The notes: generated from the sequence alone by a model not told the origin. 64,000 nucleotides of DNA from Ailanthus altissimus (GCA_946807835.1 OX327695.1:29990501-30054500), one strand, 5' to 3'. Counted from the stretch's first letter, positions 1 through 12,446 are shown. Numbers and translations: made by a program.

Positions 1-1938
1 CAAAACCAAGATTAAACACCTTACGTCACAATGCCATGAATATTATTATTTTCAGAAAGGTAAAAACTATAAGGACCACAAAATTGTCTCTGATGGGTGA
101 AACTTTCCTTTTCTGATTACCAAACACTAGAATCAATTATTGGGACGCATACCCAATTTCCTCAAATCTATGCAGTCTTTCGGATACGGTTCCACCTACT
201 TCTGACATAGTGGAATGCTACCCAACAGAAATTGATGCAGGATCAGGGGGTATTATCAGATACCTCCCCCGAGGTATCTCAAAATTTCAGTTAGATGGCC
301 AGAATTACTAAATAGGCAGTTACTCCCCCACTTAATATCTGTTACTTTCACTTAACAAAAGCAGAGGCATTTTAGTAATCTAACTTTGTCCTGGGTACCT
401 CCAACAATCTAAAAAACGACCAACTCCTTCATCACCCTCCGCAACTTCATCCACAGAAAGAACAACTTACAAACAGTACAAGACCCAAAACTTGCAATAC
501 AAACAAACCCAGCATCTCCTCTAATTGGTCTTTCTGTATATTCTAGAAAATTATCTCCATATTGAAGCTAGTTCACCATCACCCATATGGTTGCATATTC
601 AAATCAAGATTCATCTTCATGCCCTTTCTTAAACCTTTAAAGCAATTCATTTTATTCTCTTAGCTTGGTTCACTGTCACTTCAATTTCATCGCTTCCACA
701 AGAATAAAATGGTTATGTTTGATGGAAGCATGCAGAAGGGTGGGTATCTTCGCTGAGTTAATGGTGGAAAACCAGTGGATAGAGGGGAAATAAGTCACAG
801 CTATGCCTTCACGTGAAATGGGCTATTAGCTTGTACTAAATCAAAAGGATTAGATGTTAGCAAGCGGACTCATAAGCATATCATCGAAGAGCGCAAGATT
901 GACCCTAATTTGAGATTGCAAATGCTTTGACCGATATGCATAGAAGAAAAACTTTCGTAGTGCATATATAAGACCATTAGCATGTGCAGATGAGACTTAC
1001 TAAATATAAAGATAGAAAAGAAAAAAAATATGAACTTCCCAAAAGGAGAAACACGAAAAAGCTCTTTGTAGCTACATATATTTATAAGAACGGCGACAGA
1101 AGCCATAGTTGCTAAGGTTTCTGTCTCTAAATGCCAATGTCTAAAATGTCCAGATTCTTTAACCATCTGAATACCTACTTGAGCCAGATGGGTTTCCATC
1201 TTAAGCCATTATTGTTGCAAAGCTAACATTATCACTTGCAAAGAAAACTCAACATACAATTAAAGCATTGAGATCAGAAACAGAGAAAAACATGAATATT
1301 TATGTTAATCAATAATTTATAACTTAAGTATTTACCACCATATAAAAGGTTTCCCAATCATGAGACTGAAGATCTGATCCTCATTCAATTTAGCAAGCAA
1401 ATAACCAGCCTGCTAAAGCAGTTAATTTTGACTTTTCTTTTGAAATCGACAGTTATGATTCTTATGAGATCACAGGTAGAACTCACTTGTAAAAACTGAC
1501 TTATATGGGAAGAATACTCGTTGGTTATATAACCACGAGGATTTGAATTTTTAGCATATGTGGGATCTAGGATCATAACAAAGACATTTATAGAATTCTA
1601 AACTATACTTCAAAAAAAAAAAATTGTTAAATCTCTACAACTCTAAATTTCACTTCATCAAAAATTTGTTCTCAAGGAGTTTTGCATCTGACAAGAGCTA
1701 TGCCTGCAATTTTATAATCTTCCTTGCTTCTCCACGACTCAATCACAAATTGTATGACTTTAGTGCCCTTCAAACTCTGAGAGCAGCAGCACTGCGCTCT
1801 TCACTGACTTTAATTTGGGAAATTTTTTTACAAAACCATGAGCGAAAACTTACAAACAAAACAAACAATTCACCCGAAACCCTAATTTACAACTCATAAA
1901 AGCAAAAAAAACAAAACATTCGAACTATAAAAACCCAC
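1..1938. other. Non-coding or intronic stretch below a minus-strand gene
   Basis: No exon can be supported here. The minus-strand gene whose first three exons lie at 1939-2366 should continue leftwards, so this stretch is probably its long third intron or contains undetected exons. Open stretches on the minus strand near 1385-1576 and 870-1199 have plausible splice acceptors, but each hits a stop at once in the phase left by exon 3. A short hairpin (9-bp arms at 258-266 and 271-279, 4-base loop of C) is the only clear structure. Confidence 0.4.
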
Positions 1939-2366
1939 CTGAAGATGACGGTCTCCTTACTAAAATGTCAGTCAAGCTACCCTCGGTTGGCGGTGGTGAT
2001 GTCAATATCGGCGATGTCTATGATCAGAAAAAAATAAACAAATAAAAATACAGTTCAGTAATATATCGATTAATCCAAATTCCTTTGGAATGAGGAAAAA
2101 ATATATAAATAACTCACAATTTTGAGGGATTTAAGTTTCTCTAAAATGGGATCGACGCTGTCTGATTTCTGTGAAACGGTGGTGATCTCATCTGCAGGTC
2201 TCTGTAAAGAATTATGTTAAGTTAATAATAAAAAGTTAAGCAGTGGATTAAACATAAATGTGAGAACAGATAATTGATAAAGTAAACAAATATGCAACAG
2301 TGACGAGTGGAATTAAAGAGTTACCGCTGACTGTGAGCTTACGAGTGTGGATTCTGAGGCACCCAT
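1939..2366 (-). CDS. Conserved plant protein, first three coding exons (N-terminus, partial)
   Basis: Three exons with good splice sites are visible: 2325-2366, 2118-2201 and 1939-2017 (minus strand, read right to left). The donors are GTAACT, GTGAGT and GTGGGT. Both acceptors end in AG after T-rich stretches, and phase is kept across both introns. The 68 residues begin MGASEST, then a segment ending DPILEKLKSLKI, a proline-rich stretch and SLTDILVRRPSSS. Gly2 with Ser at position 6 fits an N-myristoylation signal, which suggests membrane attachment. I recall similar plant proteins of unknown function but cannot assign a family safely. A BORC/BLOC-1-like role is only a guess. The remaining exons were not found in 1-1938 and may lie outside the window. 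The gene is divergent from the RRM gene and shares its promoter region. Confidence 0.6.
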
Positions 2367-2970
2367 TAGAGCTGACTTCGATTTACTAACGACTCTCAAC
2401 GTTCAATTTGGTACCATATTGTTTATAACAAGGGTTATTCACTTATCATTGGGTCGAGTAATTTGCCTGTCAGCGTCGAGAATTCTCGTCAATGCCCAAC
2501 CCCCGGTCTTGCTGTGCAATTCAAGGCATCGATGGGAATTCTATGCTTAAACTAATACAATAAATTCTGGTTTCAGAGCTCAAAGCAGGAGGTAGGAGCT
2601 TGATGGATTAAAAGGAAATTCGAGAGTTCATTTTCTGGTTGAAACTATAAGGAAATTGTTGTCTTTCTCTCATTAACAATTGTATTAGATTTCAAAATTT
2701 GTTGCTTTTGTATTAGTAATCAAAATAGGATACGTTTTGCGTTATTCATCAACTAACTGTAAGGAATAATTACAAATGGGTGACGGATCAGTTAAAATAC
2801 AAATCCCATCGACCCGCTTTGTATATAAATCACTAAACTTAATCGATGAATGAGTTACGGAAAGATAGAGGTAAAAGTGGGAGCTAAGTGGCAACTCTCT
2901 GATGTTTATAAATTCGTCCGGTCCATCAAACCGCTCAAAGCAAATATGATTCGGGCTAATGGATCACGTT

Positions 2971-2998
2971 TGGGCCTTTTTAAGGCCCCAATGGCCCA
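2971..2998. promoter_or_regulatory. Site II (TGGGCC/GGCCCA) motif cluster in a divergent promoter
   Basis: TGGGCC at 2971-2976, GGCCCC at 2984-2989 and TGGCCCA at 2992-2998 lie within 28 bases. The cluster is about 605 bp from the minus-strand start codon and 220 bp from the plus-strand RRM start codon. TGGGCY (site II) elements are known TCP-factor sites, typical of plant housekeeping and proliferation-linked genes. That fits an RNA-binding protein gene. Inference: the 2367-3218 interval serves both genes. Confidence 0.55.
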
Positions 2999-3073
2999 AG
3001 TCTGAACGGACTCAAGTCAACAACGTTGTTCTCATCCTCCATCTTCCCCCACTCCAACAAAACCTCACTGCCG

Positions 3074-3081
3074 TATAAAAA
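3074..3081 (+). promoter_or_regulatory. TATA box of the RRM protein gene
   Basis: TATAAAAA lies 138 bp before the start codon at 3219. Transcription would then start near 3105, giving a 5' leader of about 110 nt. It is 76 bp downstream of the site II cluster, the usual order. Confidence 0.55.
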
Positions 3082-3218
3082 TCCCCCTTCAGTCCTTTCT
3101 TTCGTTATCTGGAATCAGAACATAAAAAGTAAAAATAAAATATCGATAAAAAAAACAATATCAGTTCCACTGTTTCTGTTAAACTCTTCTACTCGATCTA
3201 GGGTTTCTTCACATAAAC

Positions 3219-6200
3219 ATGAGAACTCGAAATGGCGATACCGCTAAATCCACAGCCGCCAAGAAGACGCCGCCGGCGAGGAAAGCGGCCACTAGAGCTA
3301 CTCCCACGACTCCGGAATCGGTGACGCCCAAAACCACAGAAACAAAGCGAGGTTCTGGTGGCAAAGCAAACAAAGCTAAGACCAACGGAACAACACCTCC
3401 TCAAGTCACCGCGAGCTCTGGCTCTGGCTCTAAACCTGAACGATCAGCTGGTATAATAACTTTATTTTAGCCGCTAAAGAAAATTTGTTTTAAAGAGTAG
3501 AGTATTATTTGTTTTGTTAACTAATTAAAGACAGCTAATAGGAACTGAAATTTCAATTGTAAGATGCTATTTACTTTGAAACACTGATTGTTATTATTAT
3601 TGTCACTGTTGTAGAGAATCTAAGCTGGGAAATAGGATTATGTTTTCTTATCATTTGCTTGGTTTTATTATCAAGAAATATAGAGTTAAAGTATACGACT
3701 CTTCTAGATACCTGCTTACTTTAATCTGCCATTGGATGATTTATGGTCGGTGATTCTATTTTCCATTTACATTCAGTATTCATATTTTCAACTGTAATTG
3801 CATAACTGTAAGCTTATGTTTATGGTTATATATCAGTCAATGTTAACAAGTTAAAATTGATTTTCAGTTGAAGAAGTGAAAACACCAGCTGACACTGCCA
3901 AGGTGACACCAGTGAAAAAAACAGTTGCTTCGGCCACCAGATCAGGAGCAAAAAAGAAGCCCGTGAAAACTAGAACCCCTGCTTCCAGAAAAGCTATTTT
4001 GAAGCGGACACCAAAGTCACAGGAAGCTCAGAAGACAACCGTTGAAGAATCTCCAAATGAGGAAGGTGATGCAAATGAAGAGGAACTTGCCATTGATAAT
4101 GCAGGAGAATCTCTAATACAGGAACAGAGCACAGCAGAAGTACAGGAACCTGTAGTTGAAAATGTTGCAGAAGGTACAACTGGTTTTGAAGATGCTGAAG
4201 AATTAGTAAAGGAGGATAAAACATTAATGGAAGTAGATCCTACTGAACATTTGGGGGATTCTGCAAAGAAACTGGAACATATTATGGAAGTTAAATCCAG
4301 TGAGGATAAAGAAGCCTACTTTGACAAGAAGGGAAAGTTAGGGGATTCTGTGGAGGAAAAAGAACCTTTTGTTGTGGAGGGGGAAGAATCCATTGAGAAA
4401 GAACCCGGCTTAGAGAAGAAGGGAGAGCAAGGGGATTCTTTAAAACAAAAAGATAATGTTGTCACGGAGGTTGCTGGATCTAATGAAAATAAAGAAGCCA
4501 GTTTCCAGAGGAAGGATATGGAAACAGATGAAGACCCAGAGGAGGATGAGGAGATAGAAAATGTTGATGATAAAGAGGAGCCCCAAATTGTGCCTCTTGA
4601 CAAGGAGAAAAACATGAATAATGAGTTGTTTGGAGAAGACATTCAACCTGAACTGGATGATTATGGTGGTTATGATGGATATGAGGAGTACGGTGATCAA
4701 GTAGACTATGGAGAGCACGAGGAGGAAGAGTTTGCTGATGATGATATAGAGGAACCAGCTGAAGAAAGTGAGACTTTGGAAGATGAACGTAGGGAACTAA
4801 ATGCAGCTGCGAAGGACCGCAGAATTAAAAAAGAGCATGAGATATTTGTTGGTGGTCTTGATCGTGATGCTACGGAGGAGGATGTTAAAAAGGTTTTTGA
4901 GAGGATTGGAGAGATAGTTGAAGTTCGGTTACACAAGAATTTTTCTACCAATAAGAATAAGGGATATGCATTTGTGAAATTTGCAAACAAGGAGCATGCC
5001 AACCGGGCTTTGTCTGAGATGAAGAACCCTGTGGTATGGATCTCTTCTCTTTTATGTTTTAGGTATTTATTAGATATGTTATAATTTTCCTCGTAAACAG
5101 ATTTGTGGAAAGCGATGTGGGACTGCACCAAGTGAGGACAATGACACTTTGTTTGTGGGAAATATCTGCAATACATGGACAAAGGAGGCTGTAAGTATCT
5201 AGTTTGTAGCATGTATCTACTTGTTAGGTGTGATTACTTATCCTTGATATTATGGGGGTTGGCAGATTAAGCAAAAGCTGAAAGATTATGGTGTTGAAGG
5301 TGTTGAGAACATTAACCTTGTCCCAGATATTCAACATGAAGGGTTGAGTCGTGGTTTTGCATTTGTTGAGTTCTCTTGTCATGTAGATGCCATGGCTGCA
5401 TACAAGCGACTTCAGAAGCCTGATGTTGTATTTGGCCACCCTGAGAGAACTGTCAAAGTTGCTTTTGCTGAACCTCTGCGTGAGCCTGACCCAGAGATAA
5501 TGGCTCACGTGAAGACAGTATTTCTTGACGGTGTTCCTCCTCACTGGACTGAAGACCAAGTTAGGCAACAGATAAAGGGTTATGGGGAGATCATACGAAT
5601 TGTCCTGGCTCGGAACATGTCAACTGCTAAAAGGAAGGACTATGGGTTTGTTGACTTCTCAACACATGAAGCTGCTGTTGCCTGCATCAATGGTATAAAT
5701 AATAAAGAATTAGGTGATGGCAACTCAAAGGTGAATTTTTTAGTTTGATATTTGATGTGCCTTGGTGTATATATGTACATATATATTTGCGGGGGTTTTC
5801 TCGTTCTTGAATTGTTTTGCATTGTTATTATTTTTTTATTTTCAAAACAACAAAATCTGAACAACTGCTTAAAGATGTGCCACACTTTTCATCCTGAAAA
5901 GAAAGACAAGGAATAATAGAATCTTTGAAAACGGTTATTTTTCCCTTTCATTTGCCCGTTGTTATGATATCTCATGCCTTTTTTTTCTGGTAGACTTATA
6001 ATTTTTTCATATATGTCTGTGACATACGCCTATCAGTCCATGGCATGGGGTGTATTGCCTCTAAATTTATAGAAGATATGGTATAATTGTTGCACCATGT
6101 TGTCATGTACTCCTAGGCAAAAATGAAAGCAAGGTTGTCGAATCCCATGCCAAAAACTCAGGCAGTTAAAGGTGGAATGGCTGGTGGATTTCGAATTGGT

Positions 6201-7497
6201 TATGGTGGCAGTGGAACCTTTTCCAGATTTGGTAATCTATTACTTCTGAGAAACCAAAGCTTTAGATTATCATCTGCATGCTATATCCTTATGATGTAGC
6301 CTTTTCATGGCTTACAAACAGGAAGAGGCTTCGGGCGGGTTGGACATCATTTCAACTGGGGAAATTCTCAACGCGGCAGAGGTTTCTATCAACGTGGACG
6401 TGGTCAAATTGGTAGAATGGGTACCAATGAGTATGGCTTTGATGGCCGATATACTGACTTTCATGGGAGGCAATTCATTGGACAAGGTGCTCTCTTTCTC
6501 CTTGTGTGTGTGCATGCACTCACATGCTCATGCACTTATATATGTTTGTCCATGCATCTATTTACACGAACAAGTTGATAATTGCACAAGCATGTAGGAA
6601 TGTGTATTTCAGAGACATAGAAGCTAATTTTACTGGTAGCTGATATATATTTCTTACAGGAGGAAGGAGGGGTTCTTTCAGGGGCGGTCATCATGCACCT
6701 GGTAGAGCTGTAGCGGCAGCTGGCCCATCAAGACCTATTCCTAATAATGTTTGGCATGGTGGCCCTGATAAACCTAATCCCAATAGAGTTTGGCATGATG
6801 GCTCTGTTAGAGGGTATGGAGAGCATCTTTCATATAGGAGGCAACCATTCTCTCAAGATGAAAACTTCAGCAGACCTTTTATTGGACGACAAGTTGACGA
6901 CCCTTATTCTTATGATGACCGCGCACATGGAGTAAAGCGGCCATTTTATGCAATGGTAAGTGCTATTTGCTTAAATGTTCATCATGTATGATTTCCATTT
7001 TTCTCATTAAATTTTTTGTTTTCATAACCCTTACTAACTCACCTAGTGTTTGTTAATATTTTGAAATTTGCTTCTTGCTGTAGGACCATGATCCTGATTA
7101 CACAGGGCCTAATAGAATCCGCCAACGATTTGATTATAATGATCCAGCAATTCCATTTCCTGGAAGCCGTTATCATGGTATTTATGCTTTATGTTCGGCT
7201 TTGTTTTCTTTGGCAGGCACATTATGCATGGCTTACTGAATTGTCACATTGTTCATCTATACTGTATTGTGTTTTAGATAATTTTGGAGCTCGCAGTGGT
7301 CCGTATTCTGATGATTATTATGTTTCTAATGTAAGCTCCAAGTCCTTACATATCCATATTTCTGTGCTACTGTTGACAATTTTATGATATTTTTTATGAT
7401 ATTCGATCATCTTTCATGTTTGCAGCATGGTGCATATCCACCTTATCCACATTATTACAGGGAGGATCGCTCTTATGGAGGCAACTATTTCTACTAG
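3219..7497 (+). CDS. hnRNP R/Q-like RNA-binding protein with three RRM domains, 10 exons, 915 aa
   Basis: Exons: 3219-3450, 3868-5033, 5101-5190, 5266-5730, 6117-6231, 6322-6486, 6660-6955, 7084-7177, 7278-7330 and 7426-7497. All introns are GT-AG and the joined length (2748 nt) is in frame to the TAG stop. Residues 1-100 are Lys/Pro/Thr-rich and basic. About 100-390 is strongly acidic (Glu/Asp runs). RRM1 is at about 402-475 (RNP2 IFVGGL, RNP1 KGYAFVKF), RRM2 at 483-565 (LFVGNI; RGFAFVEF) and RRM3 at 579-655 (VFLDGV; KDYGFVDF). The C-terminus is Gly/Arg/Tyr-rich (RGRGF repeats at about 720-790) and ends GGNYFY. Three closely spaced RRMs with this linker are typical of plant hnRNP R/Q-like proteins, the group that includes Arabidopsis LIF2. 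The role is probably nuclear RNA binding or chromatin-linked regulation. The long acidic arm makes it larger than LIF2 itself, so it is a paralogue-type member. Exon boundaries were predicted by eye. Confidence 0.88.
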
Positions 7498-10400
7498 ACA
7501 AGATTCTTTGGTAATTCCAGTTATGTTGCAATTTAAGTTCCCTAAGTTTGATGGTAAATGCTCTTATATATCATGTTCAAAGGTTGTTACACCATTTTGT
7601 CTAGGTGTGCTGGGAAATACAGGATGCACTTCATCAATGTGGGCAGATGGCTTGCTGTTGAAAAATATGGTGGCGTTTGCCTTTTTTCTTTTAATTATCT
7701 TTATTTTGCTTTTCCTTAGTCTTCCATCACCCTGTCCTTCTCTTTCCAGTTCAGTTTTTATTTATTGTTAATAGTAGAATATCTGGAGCTTTAATGTGTC
7801 TAGTAGGTTAAATCCCTGGAGGACCTCAACTGAGAAACTTAAATTATTTCTGTATGTTGGAGATTGTAATAGAAGTGCTCCTGCTCTAGGTATGAACTGT
7901 TTGAGGATTTTTGATATGGGTTCCTTTGGTAAAGGGCAGTATCCGTTTCCTTGAATATTCATGATCTACATTATGGATCAAGTAGAAAAATTGATGCTTA
8001 ATCTTGAAGTTGTTAAAAAGGAAATAGACTGGGTGACTCCTTTGTGGAAGTGGAATGTTGAAGCTAAAGTGTCATCATCATGACAGATGCAAAAGTTAGT
8101 TTAAACTTAGTTCCCGATGGGGGCATTGGTGGTGAAAAAGAGTTTAGTCCATGTGTAGGAATATGAAATCTGAAACTTGCCTACTGATCAGAGTATGTTA
8201 TGGATGGAAGGGGCCCGTGTTTAGTAGAGATTTTAATAGTTAATCAAGAAAATATGGTGGTGTTTGAAGATGATGCCATCCTTATTATATCAATAGTGAT
8301 GTTTGCTTATAACTTGGATATGTTTGTGGCTGGTTTGTTCAACATTTTGCCACTGTTCCTAAAACTCTTCAGCTTGAAAGTGTATCAGATAGTTGTGAAT
8401 TTTATTTAAATGGTGGTGTCCCGGAATGCAATTAAGACTTCCAAAATCTTTTGTTTGATACTTATTCTAGAGGAGCACTATTGATCATATGCTTGGGAGA
8501 GATCTTAATGATGTTCTTTCCATGGTCACTTGAATCCTTGGTTGGATCAGATTCATAGTTTGATGGTGAAATATTTATGTCTCTTGAATCAGAGAGTTGA
8601 AATTCAAACAGTCTTGGTGGTAGTGACAGCCTGTGAATTCCAATCTCCTAAGGATTGCATTTCGATAGTGAAATTTGGCTGTTACTGAAGAGGATAAATT
8701 TGTTACCTTCCAATTAATTGAATGAAGCATAGGTTATTTCATTGTTTAGGTTTTAACAATGAAGTTGGCTACCGTTGATTGTGAAGTGAATACACTTGTG
8801 CTTCCCTTCATTTTCATAAAAAAAAAATAGAGGATTCAAATCCTGTTTCTTTAGTAGAAAATATTTTATAGCTAGATTGCGAGAAACTTGACAATCTTAA
8901 GTTACTATATCTCTGCAAATTTGATTTATTAAAAGTATCTTTGAGGGTGGGAGCTGTTTCTTTTAATTAAAAAGAAAAGAGAGGGTGGATAGCTTCTGTG
9001 ATGAAAAGAAACACAGAAAAATTGTTTCTTTTCCAATTTCCCCTTATAATCTAGTGATTGAATTGGTTGGTCTTTTAAAGAAACTTGGCAATCTTAAGTT
9101 ACTATATTGCTTCAAATTTGATTTATTAAAAGTGATCTTTGAGGTTCGAAGCTGTTTCTTTTAATTAAAAGAAAAAGATGGTGGATAGCTTGAGTGATGA
9201 ATGAAACATGGAAAAATTGTTTTCTTTCCCCTTATAATCTAGTCATGAATTGGTTGGTCTGTTATCTGTCTTGTTGATCACATTGATATTGGCATTTTAA
9301 TGTGAATAGTATGTCAATTTTGCTTTCCTATGATTTTTAGTATGATAGTTTAAATGTTCTTTAAGGTTAAGTTTGGAGTTTGTATGAAGGTAATAATTAA
9401 TCTATATTTTTGGTGAATTCTTGCTACATTAGAGAACAGCACAAAGATAATAAATTGTGCAGATCAATATTTATACTTTGGTTGAAGCGGGTGTAATGAT
9501 AAATCATGTTCTTAGAATATGCAATGGGGAATAGGTTTCTGCAAATACATCTGCTGAGTGGAGTTCAGCAGCCTTGTTGATTCTAAATAAGGTTGGGCTG
9601 TCAAATTTAAATTATATGGCATAATAGTTCACAGACGAGTCTTTGGCCTGTCAAATTGACAGCCATGGCAAATAATATTCTGAGTGCTGTACAGGAATCT
9701 GTTGCTGCATGGAAAATTTCTGTTTTACCAGGTGAGGATGCTTGTTGAGATTTAATGGAAAAAAAAACAGTGATTCATTTTATGTTCAGGCATTTGATAA
9801 ATGCTACATCACCTTAATGTCTTGAATAGTAGTAGATATTGGATCATATAATTTGAAATTTTTAATGGTGGCAGTACCTAGGTTGTAAGCAATTTGCATT
9901 TTCATTGTTGAAGTAACAATGTCGGTCCACAAGGATCTATGAGCTTTTTTGTGTTTTAAACCCTTCATCTTTTCTTTCCCTTCTCATATTTCCAGATTTA
10001 ACTCCTTCCAGAGAAAATAGTCAAGTTGCAACTTATATTATTTGTTTCCAATCTTTTGTAAAGAAAAATTTGATGAACGTGTTAAAGCATTGGAACTTTT
10101 ATTTCTTGAACCACTGTTTAATATTTATTTCCATATGCAATTTGTGTTACTAACATTAAGGAGTTACAGTTTGCTCTTGCAATGCTTCAGAGTCTGCTAG
10201 TGGGTCAACAGCCCTTTTGCCCTTGCTGGATTCCCATAGTTATTTTTATTTTATTTGTTTAACCCTCTGGCTTACATAATCCAACAGTGTTAATTGGGCA
10301 GCTGAACTTAGGAGTCATTCTACCATGGAGCCGCCCATGGTATCCCTTGATTTGTCATTGCGTGTTCCAACTATTTCATAACTCATTCCAAATTTTCTGT

Positions 10401-11631
10401 TATATGTTTCAAGTTTCCAATTAAATTGTTTAGAGGATAAGTTGGAATGTGCAATTAGGGACTTTGTAGAGTTTGAAACAAATTCTACTAGAGAATGTTG
10501 TGTTGAACTTAGACCGACAGAATATGCTTCCTTGGAGGACATCCCTTTAATTTTATCTGAACCATTTCTGATCCTAATAAGATTTTGATTCCATCTCAAT
10601 TCGCTAATGGTTTTGGTGCTGAACTTGATATTGATGTGGAACACCAATTTAACTCTAGATAACTTTGTGTTTGCTTTCTCTTGTTACAGATAGACTATGT
10701 CATCTAGCATTTGGTTGATGCCGTAGAAATTTTTAAACCTATAAGTTCCAAAATTTTATCGTTTTAATTTGACTGTGTTCATCTTGTTTAGGAGAGAAAA
10801 TGATAATGCATTTCTAATTATCAGGTTTATTGGAAACCTTGACAAACCATATGGCAGTTTGATTCCTTGTAAATCAATGAACTAAAATATTGATTTGATA
10901 TTGAAATTTTAACCAAGCTTTTTTTTTTTCCCGCTTGTAGTTGATTTGCATTACATTTTGCATGTGCTTTTCCTTGTTTAGCTTGGTGTTTTCCTCATGC
11001 TCATCCTATGAGTTAATGCTTATATATATGGTTTTTCTGGGTAGGTATCTTAACTGAGTTATGAATTGAGCCCCATAGCATAGATATAGATAGAGTGGGG
11101 GTGTATTTCCCCTGCCACGAACGGTAGCAAGAACTGTCTCAAGGAGGGATTGCTGCCATCTATCTGTAGGGAGATTCACAAGTAAGCGAAGAACACTTAC
11201 TGTCGTGTATGCTAAGAAATGAAGGGAAAAAGGAAAACGGGAAATACCAAAAAAGAATTTAATATGTTAATTACGGTTTTGTAATTTTATTTGGCATGTT
11301 AGTTAACATTTCGTCAAATTTCACGCCAGAGAAGAAATACAAAGCAAAACATAACTATTTTTTTTTAAAAAGAGAGGTTCAACTGACCCTCAAATGCTGA
11401 CCATATCGTTCTGCAATATCAACACATTGCTCTACAGCTTGTAAACTATAATTCCCGAAAAAAATTAACGTTAAAAGCCTAACCCACGCCCAAGATATTG
11501 TGTGGCGAAGCAAATCAGAAAGCACAATGCAATAAGCAAGAAAACCAAATGTCAGAAGGGGAATTCCGTTTAATCTGCATTCCATTTTCAGCAACTTATA
11601 AAAAGAATCTTTAAGTGATGGTTAGATTTTG
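7498..11631. other. 3' flank and intergenic region without a supportable gene
   Basis: This covers the 3' UTR of the RRM gene and about 4 kb of AT-rich sequence. A possible 3'-UTR intron donor (GTAATT) follows the stop codon at about 7511. Open frames here are short, lack domain signatures and look like chance. Parts read like transcribed non-coding sequence (T-rich tracts, no repeats of known mobile elements), but nothing identifies an RNA gene. The only structure is the tandem duplication at about 8879-9262. Confidence 0.5.
8879..9262. repeat. Two-copy tandem direct repeat, about 190 bp per unit
   Basis: Copy 1 (about 8879-9077) and copy 2 (about 9079-9262) share long blocks in the same order. 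Examples are CAATCTTAAGTTACTATAT, AAATTTGATTTATTAAAAGT, GCTGTTTCTTTTAATTAAAA, GGTGGATAGCTT and CCCCTTATAATCTAGT. They differ by scattered substitutions and small indels, so the duplication is not recent. Confidence 0.8.
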
Positions 11632-11640
11632 GCCACGTGT
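11632..11640 (-). promoter_or_regulatory. ABRE / G-box upstream of histone H1
   Basis: The minus strand reads ACACGTGGC, a perfect ABA-responsive element with a G-box core (CACGTG). It lies about 90 bp upstream of the TATA box at 11728. bZIP (ABF/AREB) factors bind this motif. Its presence fits the H1.3-like, drought- and ABA-inducible H1 class suggested by the protein. Confidence 0.55.
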
Positions 11641-11727
11641 GAGTTCTAGATGTATCCTTGTAGACGCTGGCAATCCGCCTGACTTGGGATAAGCCAATGG
11701 CAACATTTTGTATTGATTCCTCCGTAC

Positions 11728-11734
11728 TATAAAT
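11728..11734 (+). promoter_or_regulatory. TATA box of histone H1 gene
   Basis: TATAAAT lies 90 bp before the start codon at 11818. Transcription would start near 11760. Confidence 0.55.
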
Positions 11735-11817
11735 TCGGTGAGGAACAAGTGAATTAAATATAGAGAAACAAAGCGTGGTGGAGACTCTGGTTTTCCCTTG
11801 TGAGATCGTTGCTCGTG

Positions 11818-12446
11818 ATGGCCACGGAAGCTGAAGCTGTGACTGAGACGCCTGTGATGGAGGAGCCGAAAAAGGATGTAAAGGAGAAGAAGCCTAAAGC
11901 TCCTAAAGAGAAGAAGCCCAAAACCGCCTCTCATCCTCCTTATTTTCAGGTTTGTTATTGTTCTTCTTCTTCTTCTTCTGATTCTGTGCTTTAAATCATT
12001 TGGACGAATATAATGTTAATGATTACACATGGGTATATATTTTGATTAATGTGCAGATGATAAAGGAGGCGCTGTCGGCTCTGAATGAGAAGAGCGGTTC
12101 GAGCCCATACGCAATAGGCAAGTACATGGAAGAGAAGCACAAGGCTGTGCTCCCAGGGAATTTCAGAAAAACCTTAGGCGTGCAGTTGAAGAACTTTGCT
12201 GCTAAAGGCAAGCTTATCAAAATCAGGGCCTCTTACAAGCTATCCGAAGCTGGCAAAAAAGACAGGCAACCCAAGGCCCCAAACACCACCACTCTCAAGA
12301 AAACAAGGTCGGCAACTGCAGCTGCAAATAAGAAGAAAGCCGAGCCTGCAAAGAAGAAGGCCAAGATATCAACTCCTGCAAAACCAAAGCAGCCCAAGTC
12401 TATCAAGTCCCCTGTTGCTAAGAGAGCCAAGAAAACTGCTGCTTAG
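11818..12446 (+). CDS. Linker histone H1, short H1.3-like class, 2 exons, 173 aa
   Basis: Exon 1 is 11818-11949 and exon 2 is 12057-12446. The intron is GT-AG, phase 0, after Gln44. The upstream in-frame ATG at 11800 would add six residues; the ATG at 11818 gives the usual MATEAEA-type start. Residues 1-37 form an acidic-then-Lys/Pro tail. The H15 winged-helix globular domain spans about 38-107, starting HPPYFQMIKEAL, with SSPYAIGKYMEEKH and FRKTLGVQLKNFAAKGKL and ending RASYKLS. The Lys/Ala/Pro-rich tail of about 66 residues carries KQPKSIKSP. H1 binds the nucleosome dyad and linker DNA and compacts chromatin. The short C-tail and its QPKSIKS-type ending resemble the stress-inducible H1.3/H1-S subtype rather than the long main H1s. 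The subtype call is inference, supported by the ABRE upstream. Confidence 0.93.

Noticed and set aside
870..1199. Minus-strand open frame beginning METHLAQVG as a further exon of the left-end gene
   Set aside because: In the phase set by exon 3 it meets a stop after about 13 codons, and no domain is recognisable.
1341..1410. Minus-strand exon candidate reading QAGYLLAKLNEDQ
   Set aside because: The reading frame does not match the phase left by exon 3; both possible acceptors lead to an early stop.
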